64,000 bases of DNA from Nocardia testacea NBRC 100365 (GCF_000308775.1 NZ_BAGJ01000170.1:1-64000), one strand, 5' to 3'. Counted from the first letter of the stretch, positions 40,376 through 49,479 are shown. Numbers and translations are program-made. Notes: a model not told the origin generated them from the letters alone.

Positions 40376-41589
40376 TACGTCTCCTCGGATGTCGATCCGG
40401 CGACCCGTGGCTGCTGCGCGGGCGAGGTGGCTCCCGGCCCGAGGTCGGCGTCGGAGGGAGCGTTGACATTGCCACTGGACACCTTGTCCCGCAGCGAGCG
40501 CCGATAGATCACGGTAGCCAGCGCGATGAGCAGCGTGAAGACCATGAGCACTCCGGCCAGGCCGCCGATGTAGTAGGCGAGCGCCCAGCACAGCGCGCCG
40601 ACGATACCGGCGGCGGGCAGGGTCAGCAGCCAGGCCACGACCATTCGGCCCATCACTGCCCAGCGCACCTCCGCTCCCTTGCCGAGGCCCGTACCGAGGA
40701 TCGCGCCGGTGACGGTCTGGGTCGTCGAGAGCGGCAGCCCGAAATGTGCGGAGGTCAGGATGATCGCCGCCGACGCCGATTCGGCCGCCAGCCCCTGCGG
40801 GGAATCGATATCGACGAGCTTCTTGCCGAGGGTGCGAATGATCCGCCAGCCGCCGAGATAGGTGCCGGCCGCGATGGCGAACGCGCAGGCGGCCATCACC
40901 CACAGCGGCATGTCCGAGTCCGGGGACAGCTCGCCGTAGGCGACCAGGGCCAGGAAGATCACACCCATCGTCTTCTGCGCGTCGTTGGTGCCGTGCGCCA
41001 GCGACACCAGCGACGCCGAGCCGACCTGACCCCACCGGAATCCGGTGGTCACCTTGTCCGGGTCGGCACCGCGGGTGATCCGGTACACCGACCAGGTGCC
41101 GATGGCCGAGACCAGACCGGCGACCACCGGCGCGAGCAGCGCCGGGATCACGATCTTGTTGATCACTCCGCCTTCCGCGGAGATCCACACCACGCCGCTC
41201 CAACCGAGAGCGGCGAGGGTGGCGCCGATCAATCCACCGAACAGTGCGTGCGAGGAACTCGACGGCAGGCCGAACAACCAGGTGAGCAGGTTCCAGAGAA
41301 TGCCGCCGACCAATCCGGCGTAGACGATGAGCAGGAGGTCGTGCCCGGATACCGCACCGAGCCGCACGATCCCCTCGGCCACCGTCGCCGCCACTGCCAC
41401 CGACAGGAACGCGCCCACCAGATTCAGCACCGCGGACAAGGTGACGGCGACTCTGGGACGCAGCGCCCCGGTAGCTATCGAGGTCGCCATGGCATTGGCC
41501 GTGTCGTGAAAACCGTTGGTGAAGTCGAAAGCCAGCGCCGTGACAATGACGACCAAGAGAATGAGCAGCTCAACTGTCACGCCTTGCAT
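40375..41589 (-). CDS. pitA: Low-affinity inorganic phosphate transporter (PiT family)
   Basis: Membrane protein of 404 residues with about ten helices. The two PiT signature regions are DFTNGFHDTANAMATSIATG near residue 25 and VSLAHGTNDAQKTMGVIFLA near residue 210, both with the conserved Asn/Asp. SSSHALFGGLIGAT and LPLSTTQTVTGAILGTGLGKG are the symmetric GA-rich repeats. It imports metal-phosphate with protons. It heads a four-gene operon in which every junction overlaps by one base. The start MQGVTVELLI is at 41589. Confidence 0.94.
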   Translation of the reverse strand: MQGVTVELLILLVVIVTALAFDFTNGFHDTANAMATSIATGALRPRVAVTLSAVLNLVGAFLSVAVAATVAEGIVRLGAVSGHDLLLIVYAGLVGGILWNLLTWLFGLPSSSSHALFGGLIGATLAALGWSGVVWISAEGGVINKIVIPALLAPVVAGLVSAIGTWSVYRITRGADPDKVTTGFRWGQVGSASLVSLAHGTNDAQKTMGVIFLALVAYGELSPDSDMPLWVMAACAFAIAAGTYLGGWRIIRTLGKKLVDIDSPQGLAAESASAAIILTSAHFGLPLSTTQTVTGAILGTGLGKGAEVRWAVMGRMVVAWLLTLPAAGIVGALCWALAYYIGGLAGVLMVFTLLIALATVIYRRSLRDKVSSGNVNAPSDADLGPGATSPAQQPRVAGSTSEET

Positions 41590-41673
41590 TGTGCGGCATG
41601 CCCGGGGCGGTACCGTCCGGCGGGATCGTCCGGTCGCCGGAAGATAGCCGTCACCTGCGTGGATTCTCCTTGA

Positions 41674-42900
41674 TCAGGCGGGAGCGGGCTCCCGCTCCCG
41701 CTGCACCAGCGCACCCGCGGTGTCCCCTGCCCGTCGCGCGACGATGCCCAGGCAGGCGCAGACCACGATCGCCACCCCCATCGGCACGCCGGTGGCGGAC
41801 CCGCCCAGACCGACCAGCGGCGACACCACCGCGCCCAGCGCGAACTGCAGCGCGCCCATGAGCGCCGAGGCGGAACCGGCGGCATGGCGCGCCCGGCCGA
41901 TCGCCAGTGCGCCGGCGGTACCCATGACCGTCGGGGTGGCCGCCACCATCACGAAGAGAACGGGCAGCACCAGCACCGCCGGCGCGCCGGTGGCCAGCAG
42001 TACGAGCAACACGGTCGCGGCCGTCAGAATCACCAGCTGCCCGATCCGCAGGATCGGTGCCGGGCCGAATCGGCCGACGAGCCGGGAGACCACCACTCCG
42101 GCGGCCACCATGCCGGCGGCATTGGTCGCGAACACGATCGTGTAGACACGGTTGGACATACCGAGCACATTCTCGATCACGAACGGCGAAGCCGAGATAT
42201 AGGACATCATCCCGGCGAACCCGAGCGCGAAGGCGAAGATGTACCCGAGATAGCCGCGGTCGGAGCCGATACCGCGCAGCGTACGGAGGGTGCCGCCGGC
42301 GCCGGCGCGATGGCGCCGCTCCGGGGGCAGCGATTCCGGCACCACGATCAGCGCGCCGAGGAACATGCACAGGAAGATCCCGCTCAGCACCCAGAATTCG
42401 GCCCGCCAGCCGGCGGACACCAGCACACCGCCGAGCAGCGGCGCGACCACCGGGGCGATACCGCCGATGGCGGAGAACAGGGTGAAGATCCGGGCGGTGG
42501 CCGCACCCTCGGTGCGGTCGGCGCCGACCGCGCGGCCGATGACCAGTCCGGCGGAGGCCGTCAGGCCCTGCACGAAACGCATGGCGACCAGTAGCCAGAT
42601 GGTGGGCGCCAGCGCACAGGTCACAGTGACGACGACGGTGATCGCGGTGGCCACGACGAGTGGCCGGCGCCGGCCGTACCGATCCGAGAGCGGTCCGATG
42701 AACAATTGCCCGGCGGCGAGCCCGACGAGGAACGCGGTCAGGGTGAGCTGCACGCTCGCCGCGCTGGTGTCCAGATCGGCGGCGAGTTCGGTGAACGCCG
42801 GTAGATACATGTCCACCGCGAACGGGGCCGCCGCCGAGAGCAGTGCCAGCACCACCAGCAGCAGCCCCGAGACTCCGGGGCGCGTTCGGATCGGTAGCAC
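41674..42900 (-). CDS. Bcr/CflA-family drug-efflux MFS transporter
   Basis: Transporter of 408 residues with 12 predicted helices. FAVDMYLPAFTELAADLDTS in the first loop and PLSDRYGRRRPLVVAT in the loop 2-3 motif are Bcr/CflA signatures. It probably exports bicyclomycin-like drugs or small metabolites by proton antiport. GTG at 42900 follows AGGAGG. It is divergent from a MarR gene with a shared 51-base region containing a palindrome, so it is probably MarR-controlled. Confidence 0.92.
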   Translation of the reverse strand: MLPIRTRPGVSGLLLVVLALLSAAAPFAVDMYLPAFTELAADLDTSAASVQLTLTAFLVGLAAGQLFIGPLSDRYGRRRPLVVATAITVVVTVTCALAPTIWLLVAMRFVQGLTASAGLVIGRAVGADRTEGAATARIFTLFSAIGGIAPVVAPLLGGVLVSAGWRAEFWVLSGIFLCMFLGALIVVPESLPPERRHRAGAGGTLRTLRGIGSDRGYLGYIFAFALGFAGMMSYISASPFVIENVLGMSNRVYTIVFATNAAGMVAAGVVVSRLVGRFGPAPILRIGQLVILTAATVLLVLLATGAPAVLVLPVLFVMVAATPTVMGTAGALAIGRARHAAGSASALMGALQFALGAVVSPLVGLGGSATGVPMGVAIVVCACLGIVARRAGDTAGALVQREREPAPA

Positions 42901-42917
42901 GGTGCCTCCTCCTTGGT

Positions 42918-42939
42918 ACTTATTTATACATACATAAGT
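42918..42939. promoter_or_regulatory. Palindromic operator between MFS and MarR genes
   Basis: ACTTAT-N10-ATAAGT is a perfect inverted repeat in an AT-rich island of a GC-rich region, lying 18 bases from the MFS start and 13 bases from the MarR start. Placement fits a MarR dimer site repressing both genes. Confidence 0.65.
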
Positions 42940-42951
42940 TATCATGGACCG

Positions 42952-43455
42952 GTGAGCAGCAACTCCTCCGAACTTCGCGCGCTGGACCACGCGCTACGCG
43001 AGGTCGCGCGGGCGGTTCGTAAGGCCACCCCGCGCCTCACCGGCGCCGAACCGCTCACCGACACCCAGTTCGAGACGCTGCGCATCATCGTGCACAACCC
43101 CGGCGCCGCGGCGGGCGAGCTGGCCGCGCTGACCGGTACACAGCCGAGCAATATGAGCGTGACCCTGCGCCAGCTGGGTGAATACGGACTCATCGACCGC
43201 GAACCCGACCCCTCGGACCGCCGCTGCAGCCGCATCCTGCCCACCGACAAGGCGATCGCGCACGCCCGCGAGATCGAAGCGGTACGTACTCGTCTCGTCC
43301 TCGACGCCCTCGGCACGCTGAGTCCGGCGGATCAGCAGAGCCTGACAGCGGCCATCGGCGGCCTGCGCGCACTGGCCGACGCGCTCACCGGCACGGCACC
43401 GACCCGCACTCGCCCCGGCACCGGCCGACCGTCGCTACCTCCCGGCACCGACTGA
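42952..43455 (+). CDS. MarR-family transcriptional regulator
   Basis: Regulator of 167 residues. The winged helix covers about residues 25-100: LTDTQFETLRIIVHNPGAAA, LTGTQPSNMSVTLRQLGEYG and the wing REPDPSDRRCSRILPT with the conserved D-x-R. It probably represses the divergent efflux gene and itself. GTG at 42952 is preferred because the frame upstream runs through the operator. The Pro/Thr-rich C-terminus is unstructured. Confidence 0.9.
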   Translation: MSSNSSELRALDHALREVARAVRKATPRLTGAEPLTDTQFETLRIIVHNPGAAAGELAALTGTQPSNMSVTLRQLGEYGLIDREPDPSDRRCSRILPTDKAIAHAREIEAVRTRLVLDALGTLSPADQQSLTAAIGGLRALADALTGTAPTRTRPGTGRPSLPPGTD

Positions 43456-43513
43456 CCGTCTACCTCCCGGCACCGGTACGACCCACCTGGTTTCCGGGCG
43501 GCCCCCGGTCGTA

Positions 43514-45337
43514 TCAGAACGCTTCTTCGGGCAGGCTCATGATGTCGGTATCGATCGCCGCGATGATCTCCTTGGTCGCGGTGAGAGTGGGCAGCACATT
43601 CTTCGCGAAGAAACTTGCGACCCCCACCTTCCCGGTGTAGAACGGCCGATCGCGCTCGCCCGCCGTGGCCAGTGCCGCGGTGGCGACCTCCGCCTGTACC
43701 AGCAGCCGCCAGCCGATCAGCAGATCGCCCACCGCCAGCAGGAACCGCACCGAGCCCAGCCCCACCTTGTACAGCTCGGTGGGGTCGGACTGGGCGGCCA
43801 CGGCATAGCCGGTGAGCGCCCCGGCCATCGCCTGCACATCCGCCAACGCCGTGCGCAGCAGGGCCCGCTCGGTTTCCAGCCGGCCGGTGGGCGCGTCGAG
43901 GAAAGCGGTGATCTGGCCGAAGATCTGGCCCGCCGCGGCGCCCTTGTCCCGGATGATCTTGCGGAAGAAGAAATCCTGGGCCTGGATGGCGGTGGTGCCC
44001 TCGTACAGCGAGTCGATCTTGGCGTCGCGGATGTACTGCTCGATCGGGTAGTCCTGCAGGTAGCCCGAACCGCCCAGAGTTTGCAGCGATTCGGTCAGGT
44101 ACTGATAGGCCCGCTCCGAACCGACGCCCTTGACGATCGGTAGCAGGAAATCATCGATACGGTGCGCCGTTTCGGCATCCACCCCCGAGACCAGTTGCGC
44201 CACATCGGCGTCCTGGTGGATCGCGGTGTAGAGGTAGACCGCGCGCATACCCTCGGCGTAGGCCTTCTGCATGGCCAGGCTGCGCCGCACATCGGGATGC
44301 CGGGTGATCGGGACACGAGGCGCGGTCTTGTCGGTCATCCGGGTCAGGTCGGCGCCCTGCACCCGCTCCTTCGCGTAGGCGAGCGCGTTCAGGTAGCCGG
44401 TCGACAGGGTCCCACTGGATTTGACGCCGACCATCATGCGCGCGTTCTCGATGACCTTGAACATCTGGGCGATCCCGTTGTGGCTGTCGCCGACCAGCCA
44501 GCCCACGGCGGGCTTCTCGCCGCCGAAGGTGAGTTCACAGGTGGGCGAGGACTTCAGGCCCATCTTGTGTTCGACACCTGTCACGTACACGCCGTTGCGT
44601 TCGCCCAATTCCAGGGTCTGTGGATCGAACAGGAATTTCGGTACGTAGAACAGCGACAATCCCTTGGTGCCCGGCCCCGCGCCCTCGGGCCGCGCCAGCA
44701 CCAGGTGGAAGATGTTTTCCGCGGTCTCGCCGACATCGGCCCCGGAGATGAAACGTTTGACGCCCTCGATATGCCAGGTGCCGTCGGGCTGTTCGACCGC
44801 CTTGGCCCGGCCCGCACCGACGTCCGAGCCGGCGTCGGGCTCGGTGAGCACCATGGTGCCCTGCCAGTGCCGATCGAAACCCGCCGCCGCCCAATGCTTC
44901 TGCTGGTCGGTACCGATTCCGAAGAGAACCTGCGCCATCACCGCGCCCATATCGAAGAACACCGCGGCCGGATTGGCGCAGGTGATCATCTCGCTCACCG
45001 CCCAGCACAATGCTGCGGGCGCGGGCATCCCGCCCATCTCCTCGGGTTTGCCGAGGCGGTTCCACCCGGCGTCCCGGATCGCGTACACGGTCTCGGCCAA
45101 TGGTTCGGGGACGGTGACGGAATGGGTGTCCGGGACGAACTCCACCGGATTCCGGTCGGCGGCCGCGAAGGAGTCCGCCACCGGCCCCTCGGCCAAGCGC
45201 TTCACCTCCGCCAGGATCTCCCGCGCGGTATCGGTATCCAGGTCGCCGTACGCCCCGGCGTCGAGAATCTTGCCCAGTTCGAACACCTCGAAGAGGTTGA
45301 ACTCGATATCACGCAGATTCGCCTGGTAGTGACCCAC
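43514..45337 (-). CDS. Acyl-CoA dehydrogenase (FadE5-like)
   Basis: Flavoprotein of 607 residues, longer than ordinary acyl-CoA dehydrogenases because of an extra C-terminal domain, as in the FadE5 group. VLTEPDAGSDVGAGRAKAVE is the FAD/substrate loop, and GGSGYLQDYPIEQYIRDAKI with SLYEGTTAIQAQDF contains the catalytic Glu region. It performs the first oxidation of beta-oxidation. The GTG at 45337 follows AGGAGG; the longer frame upstream is arginine-rich and unlikely. Confidence 0.92.
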   Translation of the reverse strand: MGHYQANLRDIEFNLFEVFELGKILDAGAYGDLDTDTAREILAEVKRLAEGPVADSFAAADRNPVEFVPDTHSVTVPEPLAETVYAIRDAGWNRLGKPEEMGGMPAPAALCWAVSEMITCANPAAVFFDMGAVMAQVLFGIGTDQQKHWAAAGFDRHWQGTMVLTEPDAGSDVGAGRAKAVEQPDGTWHIEGVKRFISGADVGETAENIFHLVLARPEGAGPGTKGLSLFYVPKFLFDPQTLELGERNGVYVTGVEHKMGLKSSPTCELTFGGEKPAVGWLVGDSHNGIAQMFKVIENARMMVGVKSSGTLSTGYLNALAYAKERVQGADLTRMTDKTAPRVPITRHPDVRRSLAMQKAYAEGMRAVYLYTAIHQDADVAQLVSGVDAETAHRIDDFLLPIVKGVGSERAYQYLTESLQTLGGSGYLQDYPIEQYIRDAKIDSLYEGTTAIQAQDFFFRKIIRDKGAAAGQIFGQITAFLDAPTGRLETERALLRTALADVQAMAGALTGYAVAAQSDPTELYKVGLGSVRFLLAVGDLLIGWRLLVQAEVATAALATAGERDRPFYTGKVGVASFFAKNVLPTLTATKEIIAAIDTDIMSLPEEAF

Positions 45338-45505
45338 GGCTGTCCTCCTGGTCGGTACGGTCGGCGGTCGGGCCGACCGCATGGTTACCGGCTTTTTGAC
45401 ATCGTACGAACTGAAGCGTGCCGGACCCGACGCCGGGTACGCAACCGTAGCTTCGCAAGCTCGCGTCGCGCCTCCCGGCGCTGTCCGGGACGGGTGAGTA
45501 CCGCC

Positions 45506-46378
45506 TCAGCAATCCGGCTGCAACGGCCAGCACTCCACCGGCCCGGGCGCGGGCACGGGCACGGTCGGCTCGACGGTGGTGCTGGGCGCCGCCGGTTCGG
45601 CGGCGGGACCGTCGGCGAGCAGGGAGCCGGCGATCGCGCCCAGCACGACCAGTACCCCCAGCACCGCGACCCCCAGCACCACCCAGCCGACGACGTCCTG
45701 ATCGTGCCCGGAATCCGGGCGGCGCCAGGCGGGCCGTCCCCGCGGTTTCCTGGGCGGCTCGGGCAGTTTGTCCTCGAAACCGGCGGCGATCAGTTCGGCG
45801 CGATCCGGCGCCCAGCCGGTGAGCGCCCGGGTGGCGGCACAGACCCGGCCCAGCGTCCAGCGGGGCGGCCCCGGCGCGAAATTCTCCAGGAAGATCCGCA
45901 GTTCGGTGGATTCGACCGCGTTGCCCACCACCACATCCAGGCCAGGCCGCAGCGTTTCCCGGCCCGGCCGCAGTACCGCGCCGCGCATGGGCACCAGCAC
46001 CACCGCCCCGCACAGCTGTCCGGGATCGTAGGTGGCGCGTTCGAAGGTGAGCTCGACCTCCCGCACCGCGCTCTCCAATTGCCGTATCGGATTCACACCG
46101 AATTCCAGTGCCAGATCCGCGGTGGTCTCGCCCACCCGCCACGGCCGGTCCTGCGAAACCGTCAGCACACCGCTCTGCCGGCTGCGGAACCCGACCACCT
46201 CGATCACGAGGACACCCTGGGGCGTCCAGATCACCGCCCCGATCTGCCGGGTTCCGCGCTGGGTGCCGATTCGCAGGTCGACGATGGCCAGGCCGGTCGT
46301 CGGCAACTGCCGCAGGCATTCCACGAATTCCTTTTCGGCCGCGGATAGTTCCGCCCGATCGTCGACCTTCACCAGCAT
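45506..46378 (-). CDS. NERD-domain membrane protein
   Basis: Protein of 290 residues. The N-terminal NERD (nuclease-related) domain includes GAVIWTPQGVLVIEVVGFRS, where the usual E-x-K is E-V-V, so nuclease activity is doubtful. A membrane helix at about residues 223-245 (VGWVVLGVAVLGVLVVLGAI) is followed by a Pro/Val-rich tail ending CWPLQPDC. NERD proteins are common in actinomycetes and lack a settled role. It stands alone between two unrelated genes. Confidence 0.8.
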   Translation of the reverse strand: MLVKVDDRAELSAAEKEFVECLRQLPTTGLAIVDLRIGTQRGTRQIGAVIWTPQGVLVIEVVGFRSRQSGVLTVSQDRPWRVGETTADLALEFGVNPIRQLESAVREVELTFERATYDPGQLCGAVVLVPMRGAVLRPGRETLRPGLDVVVGNAVESTELRIFLENFAPGPPRWTLGRVCAATRALTGWAPDRAELIAAGFEDKLPEPPRKPRGRPAWRRPDSGHDQDVVGWVVLGVAVLGVLVVLGAIAGSLLADGPAAEPAAPSTTVEPTVPVPAPGPVECWPLQPDC

Positions 46379-46551
46379 CGTGCTCTACCTCTGCCGTGTG
46401 TCGTTGCCCCTCATGCCATTACCGACCCCCATGTCGATCATGGCCCGCCAGCCACTTTCGTACCACTCATATGACCTGCGGTTCAGGCGAATCGGGAATC
46501 AGCGCCCCGGACCTGGGGACGCCGATACCCCGTGCGACACCCTCGGGAGGG

Positions 46552-46929
46552 TCAAACCCATTGCACGAGCTGGTAGATGATGCCGTTCCGATCGGTCGTC
46601 TGGAAGTAGCGCTCCCCCCATTCCTCGGTCTCGATCGGGGTGACGATCGGGGCGCCTTCCCTCTGCAGGCGCGCGTATTCGGTGTCGATATCGGCCACCG
46701 TGAACACCACGAGCAGCCCGTCCCCGGCCGAGCCGGCGGCGCGTTCGGGCTTGAACGTGGACAGGCCGGTGCGCAGGTAGATGAGGTTCATTCCGGCTTC
46801 GGGGTGGGCGAGCGAGACGAAACCGTCGGCCGCCATCTGCTCGGTGAAGCCGAAATGGGTGGTGACGAACTCGGCCGAGGCAGCCGGGTCGGCGACGTTC
46901 AGCGAGACGGCGGATCCGGTGATTCGCAT
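46552..46929 (-). CDS. VOC-family (glyoxalase-fold) protein
   Basis: Protein of 125 residues with two beta-alpha-beta-beta-beta halves. SLNVADPAASAEFVTTHFGF opens the fold, and VFTVADIDTEYARLQREGAP with the end ERYFQTTDRNGIIYQLVQW closes it. Relatives include glyoxalase I, bleomycin-resistance proteins and dioxygenases; metal ligands are not obvious. ATG at 46929 is family-like. A palindrome lies 20 bases upstream. Confidence 0.86.
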   Translation of the reverse strand: MRITGSAVSLNVADPAASAEFVTTHFGFTEQMAADGFVSLAHPEAGMNLIYLRTGLSTFKPERAAGSAGDGLLVVFTVADIDTEYARLQREGAPIVTPIETEEWGERYFQTTDRNGIIYQLVQWV

Positions 46930-46948
46930 TTGACCTCCGTTTTCTAAA

Positions 46949-46962
46949 ACACCGTATGGTGT
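46949..46962. promoter_or_regulatory. ACACC-GTAT-GGTGT palindrome upstream of the VOC gene
   Basis: A perfect 14-base inverted repeat starts 20 bases upstream of the VOC start codon in an AT-rich stretch with TAGTATTTGTAC beside it. It resembles a TetR-type operator, but no TetR gene is adjacent. Confidence 0.5.
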
Positions 46963-47101
46963 ACGTAGTATTTGTACCGCACCGGCCCGCGGACCGCATC
47001 GTGATCCGGCACACGCCATGAATCCGCCGGCCTCGACCGCCTTCCCGATACCGACCGGTCGCGCCCCGGCGGAACGGCACCGGTGCGGCTAATCTCGTGC
47101 C

Positions 47102-47956
47102 ATGCCTGACGCTCGGCCCTCCGCAACACCCACGATCGCGCTGGTACTGGGCGGCGGCGGCCCGGTCGGCATCGCCTGGCTGAGCGGCCTGGCCATCGGT
47201 CTACGCGACGCCGGAATAGATCTGTCGCTGGCCGACCGCATCATCGGCACCTCGGCCGGGGCAGTCGTCGGCTCGGCCCTCGCCTCCGGGATCGATATCG
47301 CCACGCTGCTGACCCCACGACCGCGCGTGGCCGAGCCGGCCCGGCACAACTACGCGCCGCTGCTGGAGATCGCCTCGCTGCTGCGCGCCGTCGACCAGGA
47401 TCGCGATCTGGTACTCCAGCGGGTCGGCGAACTCGCACTGGGCGCCGACACCGGCGATCCGGCCGTGCATATCGAGCGCATCGGCTCACTCGTCGGTTTC
47501 GCCGACTGGCCCGAGCGCGATCTGCGGATCACTGCCATCGACATCGGGTCGGGGACGCTCACCGCCTGGACCAGGGACGGCGCCGCCACCCTCGCCGAGG
47601 CGCTCGCCTCGAGTACGGCGGTGCCCGGCGTATTCCCCCCGATCGAGATCGCCGGCCGGCACTATATCGACGGCGGGGTTCGCTCCACCGTCAACGCCGA
47701 CCTCGCCGTCGGCCACGATGTGATCGTGATCCTGGAACCGCTGGCGCACGTGTACCCGCGCACCCGCGCCGACCGGGAGCTCGGGCCGGCCCGGGAGATC
47801 TCGGTGCGGCCGGACGAGATCGCCGTCGCCGCGTTCGGCACCGACCTGTTCGCCGATACCGCGCTCGCCCCGGCCTACGAGTCGGGTGTCCGGCAGGCGG
47901 CGACGGCAGCGGCCGAGCTGAAGGAATTCTGGCCCGCCGCACCGGCCTCCGGCTAG
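47102..47956 (+). CDS. Patatin-like phospholipase
   Basis: Protein of 284 residues with the patatin Ser-Asp dyad. The oxyanion loop is LVLGGGGPVGIAWLSGL, the nucleophile serine is in IIGTSAGAVVGS near residue 48, and the Asp is in YIDGGVRSTVNAD. It is predicted to hydrolyse lipid acyl esters. No signal peptide is present. It is convergent with the TPR-HTH regulator, with only seven bases between stops. Confidence 0.92.
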   Translation: MPDARPSATPTIALVLGGGGPVGIAWLSGLAIGLRDAGIDLSLADRIIGTSAGAVVGSALASGIDIATLLTPRPRVAEPARHNYAPLLEIASLLRAVDQDRDLVLQRVGELALGADTGDPAVHIERIGSLVGFADWPERDLRITAIDIGSGTLTAWTRDGAATLAEALASSTAVPGVFPPIEIAGRHYIDGGVRSTVNADLAVGHDVIVILEPLAHVYPRTRADRELGPAREISVRPDEIAVAAFGTDLFADTALAPAYESGVRQAATAAAELKEFWPAAPASG

Positions 47957-47963
47957 ACCCCGG

Positions 47964-49235
47964 TCAGATCACGCGAGGACCGCGGGCGGCCCGCAGACCG
48001 CTGCGCGTCTGCCCGGCACGAGCCGTCACCGGTTGGATGAGTGCCGCGTCCACACCGATTCGCTGTGCGAATTCGCCGAGGCCGGGCGTGGCCCGGTCCA
48101 TACTGAGCAGATCCGCGGTCGTCGACCGGACCGACTTGTGCCGGTAGAGCTGTTCCGGAGCGAGTAGTTCGGCCTCGAGCAGCAGAGCCAGGGCGCGCTC
48201 GGGACTGCGCCGCTGCGCCCACGCCCGAGCGGTATCGATGAGCAGGCGGCCGCGCTGTCCGGGCGAGAGCCGCTCCCGGTCGATCTTCCCGGCGAGCCTG
48301 ATCGCGGTGCCGGCGTCGCCGAGTTCCACCGCGACCGCGACCTCGTGCAGGTCCACGGCGGTGGGGCCGAATTCCGTGTGGTGATCGTCGCGGTCCCCGC
48401 CGAGACCGTCCGCTGTCGCGCGGGCGGCGGCGATCATCTCGTAGGCCTTTTCCGCCTCTTCCATACGCGCCGCGATCAGGGCGAGTTGCAGGGTCAGCGC
48501 GCCGTACACACCCGCGGCCTGCGGCTCGCCCCGGCCGATGAGCTCGCCGAGGGCCGCGCGGGCCGTTTCCGCGGTGTGTTCGGCCTGGTCGAGCCGGTGT
48601 GACCGCTGGAAGACGAGCACGAGACGAAGAGCGCCCGCCGCCACCAGCACCGGATCCCCCGCATGCTGAGCCGCGGTGATCGCACGCTCGGCGGCGACCC
48701 AGGCGGCATCGAACTGCTGCAGATCGGCGAGTGCGACGGCGTAGGCCTGGCAGGTGTGGGCGAGCAGGGCCTCGGCGCGGCGGGAGTCGGTGTGCACGAC
48801 CGCCGCGGCCAGTTCGGGAAGCAGCGATTCCAGCAGCTCCAGTAGCTCGGTGTAGTGGCCCAGCCGGGTGAACGTCCACGCCGACTCGGCATCGCCGGCG
48901 AGGCGGTCGAGATCGGGGCCGGTGCCCGCACCGGCCGTCAACGCCCGCAGGGCGTGGTTACCGGTGAGCAGCAGACGCAACCGAACCGCGTCGGCGGGGA
49001 TTTTTTCGGCCTGCGCGGTGGGCGCCGACGGCGCAAGCTCGGCGACGGGCATCTCGAGGACGTCGGCGATTCGTTCGAGTACATCGAGCGCCTTGACCGG
49101 GCGCACACCGCGTTCCACCTGCGAGACCCAGGCTTCCGACCGCTTGATCAGCGGCGCGAAATCACGCTGCGACAGACCTTTTCGCGCCCGGTAGTAGGCG
49201 ATCTTGCGGCCGATCCCGGAATCCTGGTCCGCCAT
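47964..49235 (-). CDS. HTH regulator with TPR-like C-terminal domain
   Basis: Protein of 423 residues. The XRE helix-turn-helix is at about residues 8-65 (RKIAYYRARKGLSQRDFAPL, IKRSEAWVSQVERGVRPVKA). The rest is helical with repeated A/L-rich hairpins (LAHTCQAYAVALADLQQFDA, AWVAAERAITAAQHAGDPVL), like TPR repeats. This plan is shared with regulators that sense peptides or proteins. ATG at 49235 overlaps the stop of an upstream 47-codon ORF (TGATG), so the two are translationally coupled. Confidence 0.88.
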   Translation of the reverse strand: MADQDSGIGRKIAYYRARKGLSQRDFAPLIKRSEAWVSQVERGVRPVKALDVLERIADVLEMPVAELAPSAPTAQAEKIPADAVRLRLLLTGNHALRALTAGAGTGPDLDRLAGDAESAWTFTRLGHYTELLELLESLLPELAAAVVHTDSRRAEALLAHTCQAYAVALADLQQFDAAWVAAERAITAAQHAGDPVLVAAGALRLVLVFQRSHRLDQAEHTAETARAALGELIGRGEPQAAGVYGALTLQLALIAARMEEAEKAYEMIAAARATADGLGGDRDDHHTEFGPTAVDLHEVAVAVELGDAGTAIRLAGKIDRERLSPGQRGRLLIDTARAWAQRRSPERALALLLEAELLAPEQLYRHKSVRSTTADLLSMDRATPGLGEFAQRIGVDAALIQPVTARAGQTRSGLRAARGPRVI

Positions 49236-49378
49236 CAGCCGAGCGCACCCGCGGCCGCGGCCGGGCGCGGCCGTGCGATGGCCCGGTGGAACGCGCGCCG
49301 CCGGCCCCCCGGCACCGGATCGAGTACCGCCGCGCCCATCGGATCGTGCATATCGAAGCGGGGCACCAGTTCTTGCAT
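49235..49378 (-). CDS. 47-residue leader protein coupled to the HTH-TPR regulator
   Basis: Small basic protein starting MQELVPRFDMHDPMGAAVLD and ending in an Arg/Pro/Ala-rich tail that closes with AAAAGALG. AAGGAG lies 9 bases upstream of the ATG, the best ribosome-binding site in this locus. Its stop overlaps the regulator start (TGATG). No signal peptide or domain is recognised. It may be the regulator's ligand or partner, or simply a leader that drives translation; this is inference. Confidence 0.65.
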   Translation of the reverse strand: MQELVPRFDMHDPMGAAVLDPVPGGRRRAFHRAIARPRPAAAAGALG

Positions 49379-49456
49379 ATCTGGCTCCTTCGTTGCGACT
49401 CCGGCTTGTCGACCGATCGTAGGACTACAAGCTCTCCACAAATTGCTAACCAGTAT

Positions 49457-49479
49457 TTCGCTACCACTGGAGTAGCGAA
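49457..49479. promoter_or_regulatory. TTCGCTA-N9-TAGCGAA palindrome upstream of the leader/HTH operon
   Basis: A perfect 7+7 inverted repeat 79 bases upstream of the leader ATG, with a half-site-like TTGCTAAC just inside it. Spacing and placement suggest an operator for autoregulation by the HTH-TPR regulator. Confidence 0.6.
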
